This document shows, one piece after another, positions 44,435-55,890 of a stretch of DNA of 64,000 nt (position 1 is the stretch's first letter; each line of letters starts with the position of its first letter). This stretch comes from Limnephilus marmoratus (taxonomy: Eukaryota > Arthropoda > Insecta > Trichoptera > Limnephilidae). The notes below the pieces were generated by a model. That model ran no database searches. It was not told the DNA's origin and saw nothing but the letters and a program-made list of their open reading frames with translations. The DNA lies in assembly GCA_917880885.1 (NCBI GenBank), contig OU862913.1, positions 8,556,001-8,620,000 of the forward strand, written 5' to 3'. The position numbers and the translations under genes are program-made.

Positions 44435-45081
44435 CTCTTGCGTGTTTTTTAAAATATTACCGACTTTTGCTTTACCTTTGGACTTTCTGTTACTATTTGA
44501 TCATTAGCTGTGTTGAATGAGTTAAATGAAACTGTATTAATAAAATAACATTTGTTTAATGTATTTCAATCGTTTGCATACTGGGAACTAATACAAATGC
44601 ATAATTACATACTAACATAAAAATAACATAAAAATAAATACATACTATGACAAATACAATAAAACAGAATTGCATTCTATAACGCTACTCTGGGACAGGC
44701 ATAGCTTAGTAGAATAGCATAATTTACAAATTAAACAAAAATGCAATAAAATAGTATACTGATTACTTAACTTTTAAACTTATTATTGTATAGTTTTATA
44801 TTTTATTGTCAAAAATTGTTATACATTTTACAAAGGAGTTTGTAATAAATAAATAAAATAAATATTTCTTTTAATTATTACCAAATTTCCTGAGTTATTT
44901 GATATCAAATATTGCATTGTAACACACACACACACATGCTTACTAAAATGCATCGTACCACTGTGTTGGAATGGAAGTAAAGTAAGGTGAAACCGTTCAA
45001 GTGACACTTTTTGACAGTTGAACTACTGCTAAAACCAATAGTCTAATTATCTACTGCTTTGTAATAGATAATTATCTAATA
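44435..45081. other. No recognisable gene
   Basis: A+T-rich with short frames; an (AC)n run near 44925. Confidence 0.5.
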
Positions 45082-45615
45082 AGGTACTGACACACATGCT
45101 CACAGAATCCGGCTTATGAGCATGCTCATTAATGAGTACGCTCCTGTCAAAAATAGACAACTGTACACATTTGCTCAATAAGAGCAGGCTTGGTTTGAGC
45201 TTTCTCGTGAATGAGCGGGCTCAAGCCAACATTTGAACACACATGCTATTTAATGAGCATGCTCATGTCAAATAATAAACGTCATCGTAAGTGTCAACTG
45301 TCAGTTCCATTCGCCAAGAACTAAACAAAGTGCTTAATCTTTTTGCTTGCAACGCAATTATTAATTATTTAAGAATCTTTTGACGAAAGAAAACAAAACG
45401 GTTGATTTGGGTCCAAGATGTCAACGGTTATACAGTTACAAGGACATAATAGAGTCAGTTCCGAAAATTAAAAGATCGATTTGGGTTCGTAATTGGATCG
45501 CGAGAAGAGCAAACCTTGGAGCATTTGTTAGTAGAAATGCGATAAGAAGATGTCAACGGATATAAAAATTATTTACGAAAGCTTCCGCAGAAATTAGATG
45601 AGCTACCTACTCTCT
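45082..45615 (+). pseudogene. Harbinger 5' end fragment with transposase N-terminus
   Basis: GGTACTGACACACATGCTCA after TAA looks like a Harbinger-type end, followed by several ATGAGCATGCTCAT palindromes. From 45460 the plus strand reads IWVRNWIARRANLGA and, in the next frame, LLVEMR and EDVNGYKNYLRKLPQKLDEL, matching the usual N-terminus of Harbinger transposases with a frameshift and an internal stop. The sequence then ends abruptly at repeat B. Confidence 0.6.
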
Positions 45616-45639
45616 AAAATTACCACCTGCCCTGATGGT

Positions 45640-46430
45640 GGACACTTTAGCGCTGTCTGAAACGTTGGCTAAAGAAGGAGGTAGCGCAACACGGCAAAAT
45701 ACCCCCAAAACAAATAACGAAAATACTTACGGCCATGAAAATCTTAAAACGTATAATAATTATTATCTAACACCAGACCTGAGTCCTATACCTACCACAA
45801 AACTTTACAAGTGGAGCGGAGATGAGATTTTTTTTTACATAAGCTCCACACAGGAGGCCCAGAGGAAAATAATTTCCCTCAGGGCCTATATCATCTTTGG
45901 GGATGCTGTATGGAGAAAATATCAATCGTACATACATATTGATGAGTAGAAAAAGTATGTTGATTATGAAGTTGTAGAAGAATACGAAATTATTTTTTTA
46001 ACTTTTTAGTGCATTTTTTTAAGTCGTTTTTTGTTTTGTTAAAATTTTTGTTTATCATTAGTCATATTCAAATGACATTTGATTTATTGCGAAAAGATAC
46101 GTCACAATTCTTATATCAGGATTTAAATGTTTATTTTTAATGTATTTTTAAAACAAAATAATTTTCAATTCAATGGCATTATCTTATCACAAATGCTGGT
46201 ATCAGGGATCCAATCAAAATAATGTTACAATCGTTTAATCAAACCTGAAGGATTTCGACATATTATTTGTTGATACCTACCTACAGTACTTTTGATAGAA
46301 AATTGAAGGCTGTTTTCCCGAAAAGAACAATAATCTAGATATGCATAACATAAGTAGGTACGTTTTTATTGTTTTTCGTTATTTGTTTTGGAGTGTAATG
46401 ACGTGTTGCACTACCCCCTTCTTTAGCCAA
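45640..46430. repeat. Composite of repeats B and A with inverted B ends
   Basis: Repeat B at 45650-45728 and its inverted copy at 46377-46430 (GTTTTTCGTTATTTGTTTTG ... CTTCTTTAGCCAA) bracket a repeat A piece at 45838-45920. This is about 790 bp and looks like a fold-back or TIR element whose ends are repeat B. Confidence 0.6.
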
Positions 46431-46651
46431 TAACGAAAAAAAATCTAGACATTCTTCGTTTACCTTTACATTACCTAAATATTTTTTTTGTCTTACCCTC
46501 TAAATACTTACAAAAATTATTTGTAAATGCTTTTACAGATATTGCGCATTTCTCTCTCTATTTGGAAAATTATATCCTTATGTAGGTATATCATTTTCCC
46601 TTAAATATTTTCAATTTTCACTTATAAATATAATATATTTGTGTAAGAATG

Positions 46652-47773
46652 TGTTATGGACATATAAAGAATTGTAGTTATGTTATGGTAAAAGATTGGG
46701 GTATGGTAATGTAAGTTAATAACAGGGTATTTATGTAAAATGGGGTAATGACACTGGAAGTGCTGTGTTGTGATTTGTACCTACTATGTGATCATATACA
46801 CCTCTTATTAAGTGGGTGCATTAAATGTTAATTATTCAGGGTTATATATATGAAGGTACACAGTTATCAGCTTTAATCCCATAGGATCTTGGACGCCAAA
46901 TCTCATAGGTACGAGATATGCTGACTGTGTCGGTAGGCATGAATACTCCCGTCAGAGCGTGGGCACTGTTATTTTAATCATTGTTGTGAAGCTTGGAAAA
47001 TAAGAAATAAAAGAGTGGATGTAAAACAAGATTATTATATTAAAATATTGACATACCTGTGGACCATACTAAGAGCTAGCTAAAACCTATTATTTTTATG
47101 CGACGATTCCGGATGTCTAATATTGCACCGTGGGGGGCCCCTTTTCTCCCTCACGTTGCCTCCGCGCCAGGTTTGCAAGCTTCTCCATCCATCTGGGTGA
47201 TTATTACGTTTGGTACATGGTGTCCTCCATCATGTGGTTGCAGTACTGGAAATGTCCTCCATCAGGTTGTGAAAATAATCGGCGGGGACTATACGGACGG
47301 TCGTGTCCCTTTGTATAATTGAGAATCCATCTCGTCGGATGACGGATGATAAATATAATCGCAGATTACAGTAAAACTTGGCTGGTCAAGCCGCCATTAT
47401 CGCACCACGGGATTCCATACTGGAATACCCGTAAACAAGAATTCTCCAGTCGCGATAACCATGTATCGGCTGGGAATAAAAGGAAACTCACATTTTAATT
47501 AAACTTGAAAACAACCCGCCGATTGAATATTTTACATATTATTAAATAAATTTAAGTCCACATTTTCGACTGTCGGATTCACGTCCTGCCCAGAAGATGC
47601 AAATCCAAAAAGTGAGGGGAAATCGATTATGAACCCCCTAACGACCAAAAGTAAAACCACTTGGAGAAAAAGTGAATTTATACGTGGCCAGTAAAATAAT
47701 TAAATCCACTACTATAGACAAATATCAACAACCCTGGGGCAATTTTGAACATTATTCAATTATTTTCATAACA
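46652..47773 (-). repeat. Left LTR of the non-coding element (3' LTR by orientation)
   Basis: 1122 bp. From 46749 onward it matches 50709-51733 except A/G at 47593 versus 51553. Its first 97 bp are longer than, and diverged from, the corresponding end of the other LTR. Short frames inside are identical in both LTRs and need not be genes. Confidence 0.8.
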
Positions 47774-50648
47774 TTTTCCCCGTTCTCGCGTAAATGTTCG
47801 ACCCCGAACATACCTATGTCCTATGCTGACTAAAAAGCTTAACAATTGTGTTGGTCCACCGGTTCCTAAAACAATAAATTTCCAAACAGAAACATAATAG
47901 AAATAAAAACAATAATCATTGTAGTTAATTACAAAAATAAAAAGACATTGTAGTGAAAATACCATTTCAATCATTCACTTTTATATTATGCTCTGTGGCA
48001 TCACTTTATCCTGTTATCGGATTATATACACTTTTAATAATGGTTGAACAAAATTCACTTTTCACTGAATTTAAATGAAAAAGAAAACCTGCCTATACTA
48101 ACTAGGTCTCACAGTTGAAAATAAAAATAGTTGGAAAAAGAAGTTATACAATGACAATACATAATTAATTGTTTTGTTTTGTTTTGCTTTGTTTTTGTAC
48201 ATAATACATTTTTTAATAGTTACATATATTTTTTCGTTTGTTTATCGTAGTTTTGATAAGTTACATATTTTTTTGTATGTTTGTTTACAACAGTTTTGAT
48301 TACGAGAGTTTTGATAAGTTACGAGACATTTTTTTTTTAATAGATTTTTTTAATGAATGAGACTTTAATTTAGTCTTATTTCAATGATGCTTGATACTTG
48401 ATATGAAGAATCATGTTTTTGAGTCATGTGTGACTATTTGAATGGGCTAGAATTTTATTGGCTCTGACGTAGAGCATAAATTACGACAATATGAAGGTGT
48501 GCACGTATTTATTTAGACTTGTTATATTTGAGAAAATAATTGTGATTTACCAGAAATCACTACAAATAGTACCGTGTGAAAAAAAACATAAAACTCGATT
48601 TTAAATAGAGTTTATGAATACTTGTTGAATGTTGTGTCAGGGTTGGTCATAAAACTCCAAGAACAACCCGAACCACTCAAACAAGTTTCACACCACGTAG
48701 TACTTTGAGTATGAACATGGACCAGTGGCTGGCAATCCTTCCGCCTCCCGTAGGAATCCTCCATCTACAGGCAACGGATCCACTGCCCTCCTACTGACGA
48801 TGTTGCACACATGTTCCCTACCTGAGTCAGCAACTCATGGCCTGATGAGCAGACAGCAAGCATCTCTCGCCCTCTGTCTGTCATATAAGGTAAACGTAAT
48901 CGACGCCGGATCGATACGTTGCGGTTGGGGTACAAGCCCACCCTTACCTTTGGAACTAAATTTGGACCATTAGGAATGGTAAGTTGATCACCAGGATCCA
49001 GTTGATCAGACCGAATATACCTCCGTCAACCCCCCTCCAATGATAATAATGACGTTTCGTCATTGTCCGATAAATTCTCCAAGTCCTATCACATTTCGTG
49101 AATATTGTCCTTTATTTATAAAAAGAATGATAATTAATATCACATTATTCCTTGTGTCACCGTTGACAATTACTTGATTGTACTTAAATTCAAAACAATT
49201 TTCCGAATTGTTATTAAAAATGATGCCCTTGATTTAAAAAGAAAAATAAACGTTGTTATTTTTGTTGTTGTTGTTATTGTTGTTATTGTTGATGTTGTTG
49301 TTGTTGTACGCTGTTGAACGTTGTTGTTGATTTGACAAATTTTGTTGATAACTTTTTGTTTTAATTAAAAAAAATAATTTTGGCAACCCTGATGTAAGAA
49401 AATATTGGTTTGTGCCAACCCTGTATTCAAAATTAAAACATGAAATATTTTATTTTATAACCCTGTTTTCATTTAAAAATTAAAATATGAAATTTTATTT
49501 GAATATGTATGTACCCCATTTAAATTTAAAAAAAAATTATTCCATTGAATTGAATATGTATGTTGCTCATTTAAATGAATATTTATGTAAACAATTTTTA
49601 ATATGACCTACTATAGCATTAGAAACGTCATAATTTGAAATGTCGAGTTTGACATTAGCGTACACATAACAAAGAATATAAATTCGGAAGTATTTAAGAT
49701 GTCAGTTGACATTATTTGTAAATAAACAATCAATAATATATTTGTGACAGATGTCAGCTGTAAATAACATTAATTTCGTCTCGTAACTAATTAAACATTT
49801 ATAATAATAATATCCCGTGTAAATGGTTTCCTAATAAAGGTTATGTTTTGAAATTGCATAAAAATACAAAATATTTGTTTTCATCATGTTATTTGACAAT
49901 GTACACAGTTTGTATGAATACCGGCATTATATAATTTTATAAAGCTTGAATAATAGTGTTCAAATGTATTTTAAAAGGTTTGTAATACTTTTAACTAATA
50001 CCTTTCAACTAAAATGTTTTTAATATTACTGCAATGATTTGATGAATGTACATACCTCCGTAATTATGAACAAAATGTCACTTATTTAACAATAAATCAT
50101 TATAAATATTTGCATAATTATTGATATTAACTTTATATTCTTATTTAAACTCATAGTTAGAAAAATAAACTCTTTTTCATCAGCGTTAAGTATTTGTAAG
50201 CATAAAAACACAACAATGTTTTGACATTTCAAAAAGCCATAGGTAAATTGGAAAGCAATAAATTGCCATAGATAATTTAAATTATTTTGAAAAATAACTA
50301 CTGTTCATTGGAATGGAATTTTTTTTATAGAGTTCTATAATGCATATTGTCTATGACCAATTTCGAAGCATATTTTAATAAAATGACAATCACAATTCTA
50401 TTGAGGAATTGAGGTTATGTTTGACATGTACGTATTATGAACAGTGCATTTCAGATAGAAATCATTGACAAAAATCATTACAGGTATAAAATAAATTTGT
50501 GAGCGTAATATTTTAAAAGCAAAACAAAACAAAACATCGGGCAAGTTTAAAAAATATGTTAAGGGCATGCTTATATAATGAATTTAATATTTTCAAGATT
50601 CACAACAATGAAAAAATATTTTCGTTATCACCAGTTGGTGTGCCATGT
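47774..50648. other. Interior of the LTR element, no gene
   Basis: No coding signal. A (GTT)n-like tract lies at 49260-49335. Repeated runs of ATTTAAATTTAAA-like sequence. Confidence 0.6.
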
Positions 50649-51733
50649 TATAAAGAGATTGAATGTAGGGTAGGTTATTAAACAGGGTATTTAAATATAT
50701 CAGGGTAATGACACTGGAAGTGCTGTGTTGTGATTTGTACCTACTATGTGATCATATACACCTCTTATTAAGTGGGTGCATTAAATGTTAATTATTCAGG
50801 GTTATATATATGAAGGTACACAGTTATCAGCTTTAATCCCATAGGATCTTGGACGCCAAATCTCATAGGTACGAGATATGCTGACTGTGTCGGTAGGCAT
50901 GAATACTCCCGTCAGAGCGTGGGCACTGTTATTTTAATCATTGTTGTGAAGCTTGGAAAATAAGAAATAAAAGAGTGGATGTAAAACAAGATTATTATAT
51001 TAAAATATTGACATACCTGTGGACCATACTAAGAGCTAGCTAAAACCTATTATTTTTATGCGACGATTCCGGATGTCTAATATTGCACCGTGGGGGGCCC
51101 CTTTTCTCCCTCACGTTGCCTCCGCGCCAGGTTTGCAAGCTTCTCCATCCATCTGGGTGATTATTACGTTTGGTACATGGTGTCCTCCATCATGTGGTTG
51201 CAGTACTGGAAATGTCCTCCATCAGGTTGTGAAAATAATCGGCGGGGACTATACGGACGGTCGTGTCCCTTTGTATAATTGAGAATCCATCTCGTCGGAT
51301 GACGGATGATAAATATAATCGCAGATTACAGTAAAACTTGGCTGGTCAAGCCGCCATTATCGCACCACGGGATTCCATACTGGAATACCCGTAAACAAGA
51401 ATTCTCCAGTCGCGATAACCATGTATCGGCTGGGAATAAAAGGAAACTCACATTTTAATTAAACTTGAAAACAACCCGCCGATTGAATATTTTACATATT
51501 ATTAAATAAATTTAAGTCCACATTTTCGACTGTCGGATTCACGTCCTGCCCAGGAGATGCAAATCCAAAAAGTGAGGGGAAATCGATTATGAACCCCCTA
51601 ACGACCAAAAGTAAAACCACTTGGAGAAAAAGTGAATTTATACGTGGCCAGTAAAATAATTAAATCCACTACTATAGACAAATATCAACAACCCTGGGGC
51701 AATTTTGAACATTATTCAATTATTTTCATAACA
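50649..51733 (-). repeat. Right LTR of the non-coding element (5' LTR by orientation)
   Basis: 1085 bp, starting TGTTATAAAGAG on the plus strand. Followed by target duplication AATG. Confidence 0.8.
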
Positions 51734-54700
51734 AATGTTTTTAACTGGTTTAAGTTCTTGGCGTTGGACGTTTGAACTCGTAAGGTCGGTCATAACTTTA
51801 GCCTTGTATGGCTCCAAACCGTCTGAACTTTTGAATTCTTACTAAGAATCATGGCCTGGACAGGTATAAATCAAAAAATCGGCTCAAAGTAGAATTTTTG
51901 CAAAAATTCATCGTTTTACGGGCGCTTTGTAACAATAATTGTGGTCATTCAAACCTTTGGCCCTATGGTTCCGAACCGTGGGAAATTTTAGATTCTAGCT
52001 AAGAATCATGGTTTGTACACGAATCATTCAAAAAAACTACAAAAAATTTTTTTTTTCAAATCATCGTTTTAACACTTGGGTAAGGTTGTTTAAGCGCTTG
52101 GGGTTGGACGTTTGAACACTTAGGGTCGGTCATAACTTTTGCCTTATGGCTCCGATTCGTCCGAAATTTTGGATTCTTACTAAGAATCGTGCCCTGGACA
52201 CGTATCAATAAAAATATGCGATGCAATTTGCAAAAATTCATCGTTTTACCGGCGCTTTGTACGATGCTTATGTAGGTATATCATTTTCCCTTAAATATTT
52301 TCAATTTTCACTTATAAATATAATATATTTGTGTAAGAATGTTTTTAACTGGTTTAAGTTCTTGGCGTTGGACGTTTGAACTCGTAAGGTCGGTCATAAC
52401 TTTAGCCTTGTATGGCTCCAAACCGTCTGAACTTTTGAATTCTTACTAAGAATCATGGCCTGGACAGGTATAAATCAAAAAATCGGCTCAAAGTAGAATT
52501 TTTGCAAAAATTCATCGTTTTACGGGCGCTTTGTAACAATAATTGTGGTCATTCAAACCTTTGGCCCTATGGTTCCGAACCGTGGGAAATTTTAGATTCT
52601 AGCTAAGAATCATGGTTTGTACACGAATCATTCAAAAAAACTACAAAAAATTTTTTTTTTCAAATCATCGTTTTAACACTTGGGTAAGGTTGTTTAAGCG
52701 CTTGGGGTTGGACGTTTGAACACTTAGGGTCGGTCATAACTTTTGCCTTATGGCTCCGATTCGTCCGAAATTTTGGATTCTTACTAAGAATCGTGCCCTG
52801 GACACGTATCAATAAAAATATGCGATGCAATTTGCAAAAATTCATCGTTTTACCGGCGCTTTGTACGATGATTGTGGTCGCTCATAACTTTGCCCAACCG
52901 ACCCCAAGTGTTCAAACGTCCGACCCAAAGTGCTAAAACGACCGTTAGGTTACTTGGGTTGGGTTACCAAGTGTTAAAACGATGTTTTAAAAATTCTTTG
53001 CAGAGATATTTTGATTGATTCGTGTACTGATCATGATTCTTACTTAGAATACAAAATTTCCCACGGTTCGGAACCATAGGGTCAAAGTTATGAACGACCA
53101 CAATCATGAATTTTTGCAAAAACTTTAATATAGCCGATTTTTGAATTGATACTTAGATTATTTATTTTTTTTGTTTATTTTTATTGATTCTTAGTAAGAA
53201 TCTAAAATTTCACACGGTTCGGAACCATAGGTCCAAAGTTATCAACGAACGCAAATATTGTTACAAAGCGCGCGCCAGTTAAACGATGAATTTTTGCAAA
53301 ATTTCTACTTTTAGCCGATTTTTTGTTGATACGTCTCCAGGCCACAATTCTTAGTAAGAATCCAAATTTTCACAGGGTTCGTAACCATAGGGCCATCGTT
53401 ATGAACGACCACCATTATTGTTACAAAGCGCCCGTAAAACGATGAATTTTTGCAAAAATTCTAATTTTAGCCGATTTTTTTATTGATACATCTCCAGGCC
53501 ACAATTCTTAGTAAGAATCCAAAATTTCACATGGTTCAGAACCATAGGGTCATAATTATGAACGACCACCATTATTGTTACGAAGCGCCCGTAAAACGAA
53601 GAATTTTTTTAAAAATTCTACATTTAGCCGATTTTTTGTTTGAAACGTGTCCAGGGCATGATTCTTAGTAAGAATCTAAAATTTCAGACGGTTCAAAGCC
53701 ATAAGGCAAAAGTTATGACCGACCTTACGAGTTCAAACGTCCGACCCCAAGAACTTAAAAGACTTGATTTAAAAAAAAAAAACAAATTACTTTGTAGATT
53801 TTTTGATTGATTCGTGTACAGACCATGATAATTAGTTAGAATACAAAATTTCAGACGAATCGGAGCCATAAGGCAAAAGTTATGACCGACCCCAAGTGTT
53901 CAAACGTCCAACCCCAAGCGCTTAAACAACCTAACCCAAGTGTTAAAACGATAATTTTATTTTTAATTTTCTATGAATATTTTTTGATTCATTCGTGTAC
54001 AGACCACGATTCCTAGTAAGGATCCAAATTTTCACACGGTTCGGAACCATAGGGCCATAGTTATGAACGACTACAATTATTGTTACAAAGCGCCCGTAAA
54101 ACGATGAATTTTTTAAAAAATTCTAATTTTAGCCGATTTTTTATTGATACGTCTCCAGGCCACAATTCTTAGTAAGAATACAAAAATTCACATGGTTCGG
54201 AACCATAGGGTCATAGTTATGAACGACCACCATTATTGTCACAAAGCGCCCGTAAAACGATGAATTTTTGCTAAAATTCTACTTTTAGCCTATTTTTTGT
54301 TTGTAACGTGTCCAGGCCATAATTCTTAGTAAGAATCCAAAATTTCAGACGGTTCAAAGCCATAAGGCAAAAGTTATGACCGACCCTAAGTGTTCAAACA
54401 TCTGACCCCAAGTGCTTAAACGACCTAACCCAAGTGTTAAAACGATGATTTTTTTTTAATTTTCTATGAATATTTTTTTAATGATTCGTGTACAGACCAC
54501 GATTCCTAGTAAGAATCCAAATTTTCACACGGTTCGGAACCAAAGGGCCATAGTTATGAACGACCACCATTATTGTTACAAAGCGCCCGTAAAATGAGAT
54601 TTTTTGCAAAAATTCTACTTTTAGCCGATTTTTTGTTTGAAACGTGTCCAGGCCATGATTCTTAGTAAGAATCCAAAATTTCAGAACATTCGGAGCCATA

Positions 54701-55205
54701 AGGCAAAAGTTATGACCGACCCCAACCAAGTGTTCAAACGTCTGACCCCAACTGCTTAAACGACCTAACCCAAGTGTTAAAACGATATTTTTTTTTTAAT
54801 TTTCTATGAATATATTTTCATTCATTCGTGTTCAGACCACGATTCCTAGTAAGAATCCAAATTTTCACACGGCTCCGAACCATAGGGCCATAGTTATAAA
54901 CGACCACCATTATTGTTACAAAGCGCCCGTAAAACGATGAATTTTTGCAAAAATTCTAAATTTAGCCGATTTTTTAATTGATACGTCTCCAGGCCACAAT
55001 TCTTAGTAAGAATCCAAAATTTCACATGGTTCGGAACCATAGGGTCATAGTTATGAACGACCGCCATTATTGTTACAAAGCGCCCGTAAAACGAAGAATT
55101 TTTGCAAAAATTCTACATTTTGCCGACTTTTTGTTTGAAACGTGTCCAGGGCATGATTCTTAGTAAGAATCCAAAATTTCAGACGGTTCAAAGCCATAAG
55201 GCAAA
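51734..55205. repeat. Satellite-like array with an orientation switch near 52890
   Basis: Units of about 150-190 bp contain CGTAAAACGATGAATTTTTG, the palindrome GATTCTTAGTAAGAATC, and GGTTCGGAACCATAGGG or GACCGACCCCAAG. From about 52890 rightward they face one way; from 51738 to 52890 they are inverted. Spacing of the CGTAAAACGATG block is 152, 154, 158 and 156 bp at adjacent copies, with about 340 bp where a second unit type lies between. Frames in the array are repeat-derived. Confidence 0.85.
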
Positions 55206-55206
55206 A

Positions 55207-55765
55207 GTAATGTGCAGTGGCGTAGCTAGCATGGGTGGCACCCGGGGCGATAAACGCGGTATCACCTCCCCCCCCCATTAATTTTTTTTTGAGAAATTCA
55301 AAACACAAATTTTGACTTTCTAAAATATAAAAAACTTTTCTAGCTAGTCAAATATGTAAAAAAAATGTTATCCTCAAAATTAAAACACTTTTAAAAACAC
55401 TAACAGAATAAAAGCTTTTTCAACGATAGGTGATAATTTCCTTCGTGTGTTCCCGTCAATCACAATGTACGAAAGAAATGAGAATGACACAGGGAAAAAG
55501 CGAGGAATATTTCACGGGAATCCCCAATAAATCGATAGTAAGAGCTAGGAACGAAAATAAAATAACAGAATTTTTGGGGGATGCTGACCGACCGAGCCAT
55601 ATAGCTACAAATAACAGAGTTCCGTGTGGAGTCTTCAATTCTAATATGCTGCAAAAATCTGAAGAAAATCGTTTGCTGTCATGTAAACATAATAACCAAT
55701 ACTTAGGTTAAAACCAGTTTTGTGTTCAGAGTGTAACGATAAAATTTCAATCGTGAAATTGTAAA
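55207..55765. mobile_element. hAT-type end and partial relative of the 30-kb element
   Basis: CAGTGGCGTAGCTAGCATGG opens like the terminal repeat at 30050. Near 55710, AAAACCAGTTTTGTGTTCAG matches the zinc-finger-like unit of that element on the plus strand. A 93-codon frame (55430-55711) has no known family. No right terminal repeat is seen. Confidence 0.5.
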
Positions 55766-55890
55766 GGGGGCGTTCAAGTGTAACGTAACACAATTTTTGA
55801 AAAATTTTGACCCACTCTCCCCCCATGCAACGCGCCGTAACATTTTTCTGCACCTCCCTCCCCCTAAACGTTACGTAACACCTGTAACCG
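55766..55890 (+). repeat. Dispersed repeat C, inverted copy
   Basis: GGGGGCGTTCAAGTGTAACG to CCCCCTAAACGTTACGTAAC. Counterpart of 1612-1737. Confidence 0.65.

Larger units (their letters stand above)
46652..51733 (-). mobile_element. Non-coding LTR retrotransposon (LARD-like)
   Basis: Begins TGTTATG, ends CATAACA, with AATG duplicated at 46648-46651 and 51734-51737. On the minus strand a candidate primer-binding site TGGCACACCAACTGGTG follows the LTR end directly at 50648, and a purine tract GGGGAAAA abuts the other LTR at 47774. The 2.9-kb interior has no frame above about 80 codons. It must depend on another element's proteins. LTRs are identical but for one base over 1025 bp, yet differ at their TGTTAT ends. 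Confidence 0.85.
46577..52870. repeat. 604-bp tandem duplication, first unit holding an LTR element
   Basis: 46577-46651 equals 52267-52341, and 51738-52266 equals 52342-52870. If the LTR element is removed, two adjacent 604-bp units remain, so unit 2 shows the empty target sequence (AAGAATGTTTTTAACTGG). Confidence 0.85.

Noticed and set aside
47098..47322. Two overlapping small frames, repeated identically at 51058
   Set aside because: They lie in the two LTRs and are identical because LTRs are identical. No family resemblance.
48725..48973. 82-codon frame inside the LTR element
   Set aside because: Isolated and without gag or pol resemblance; not enough to call it coding.
52056..52845. 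Two identical 61-codon minus frames
   Set aside because: They sit in the tandemly duplicated satellite sequence; the duplication explains the identity.
53100..55205. CRISPR-like regularly spaced repeats
   Set aside because: Repeats are long, spaces between them are themselves repeated, and the DNA is eukaryotic.
54478..55308. Frames of 61-85 codons in the satellite array
   Set aside because: They follow the repeat unit and show no codon pattern or known domain.
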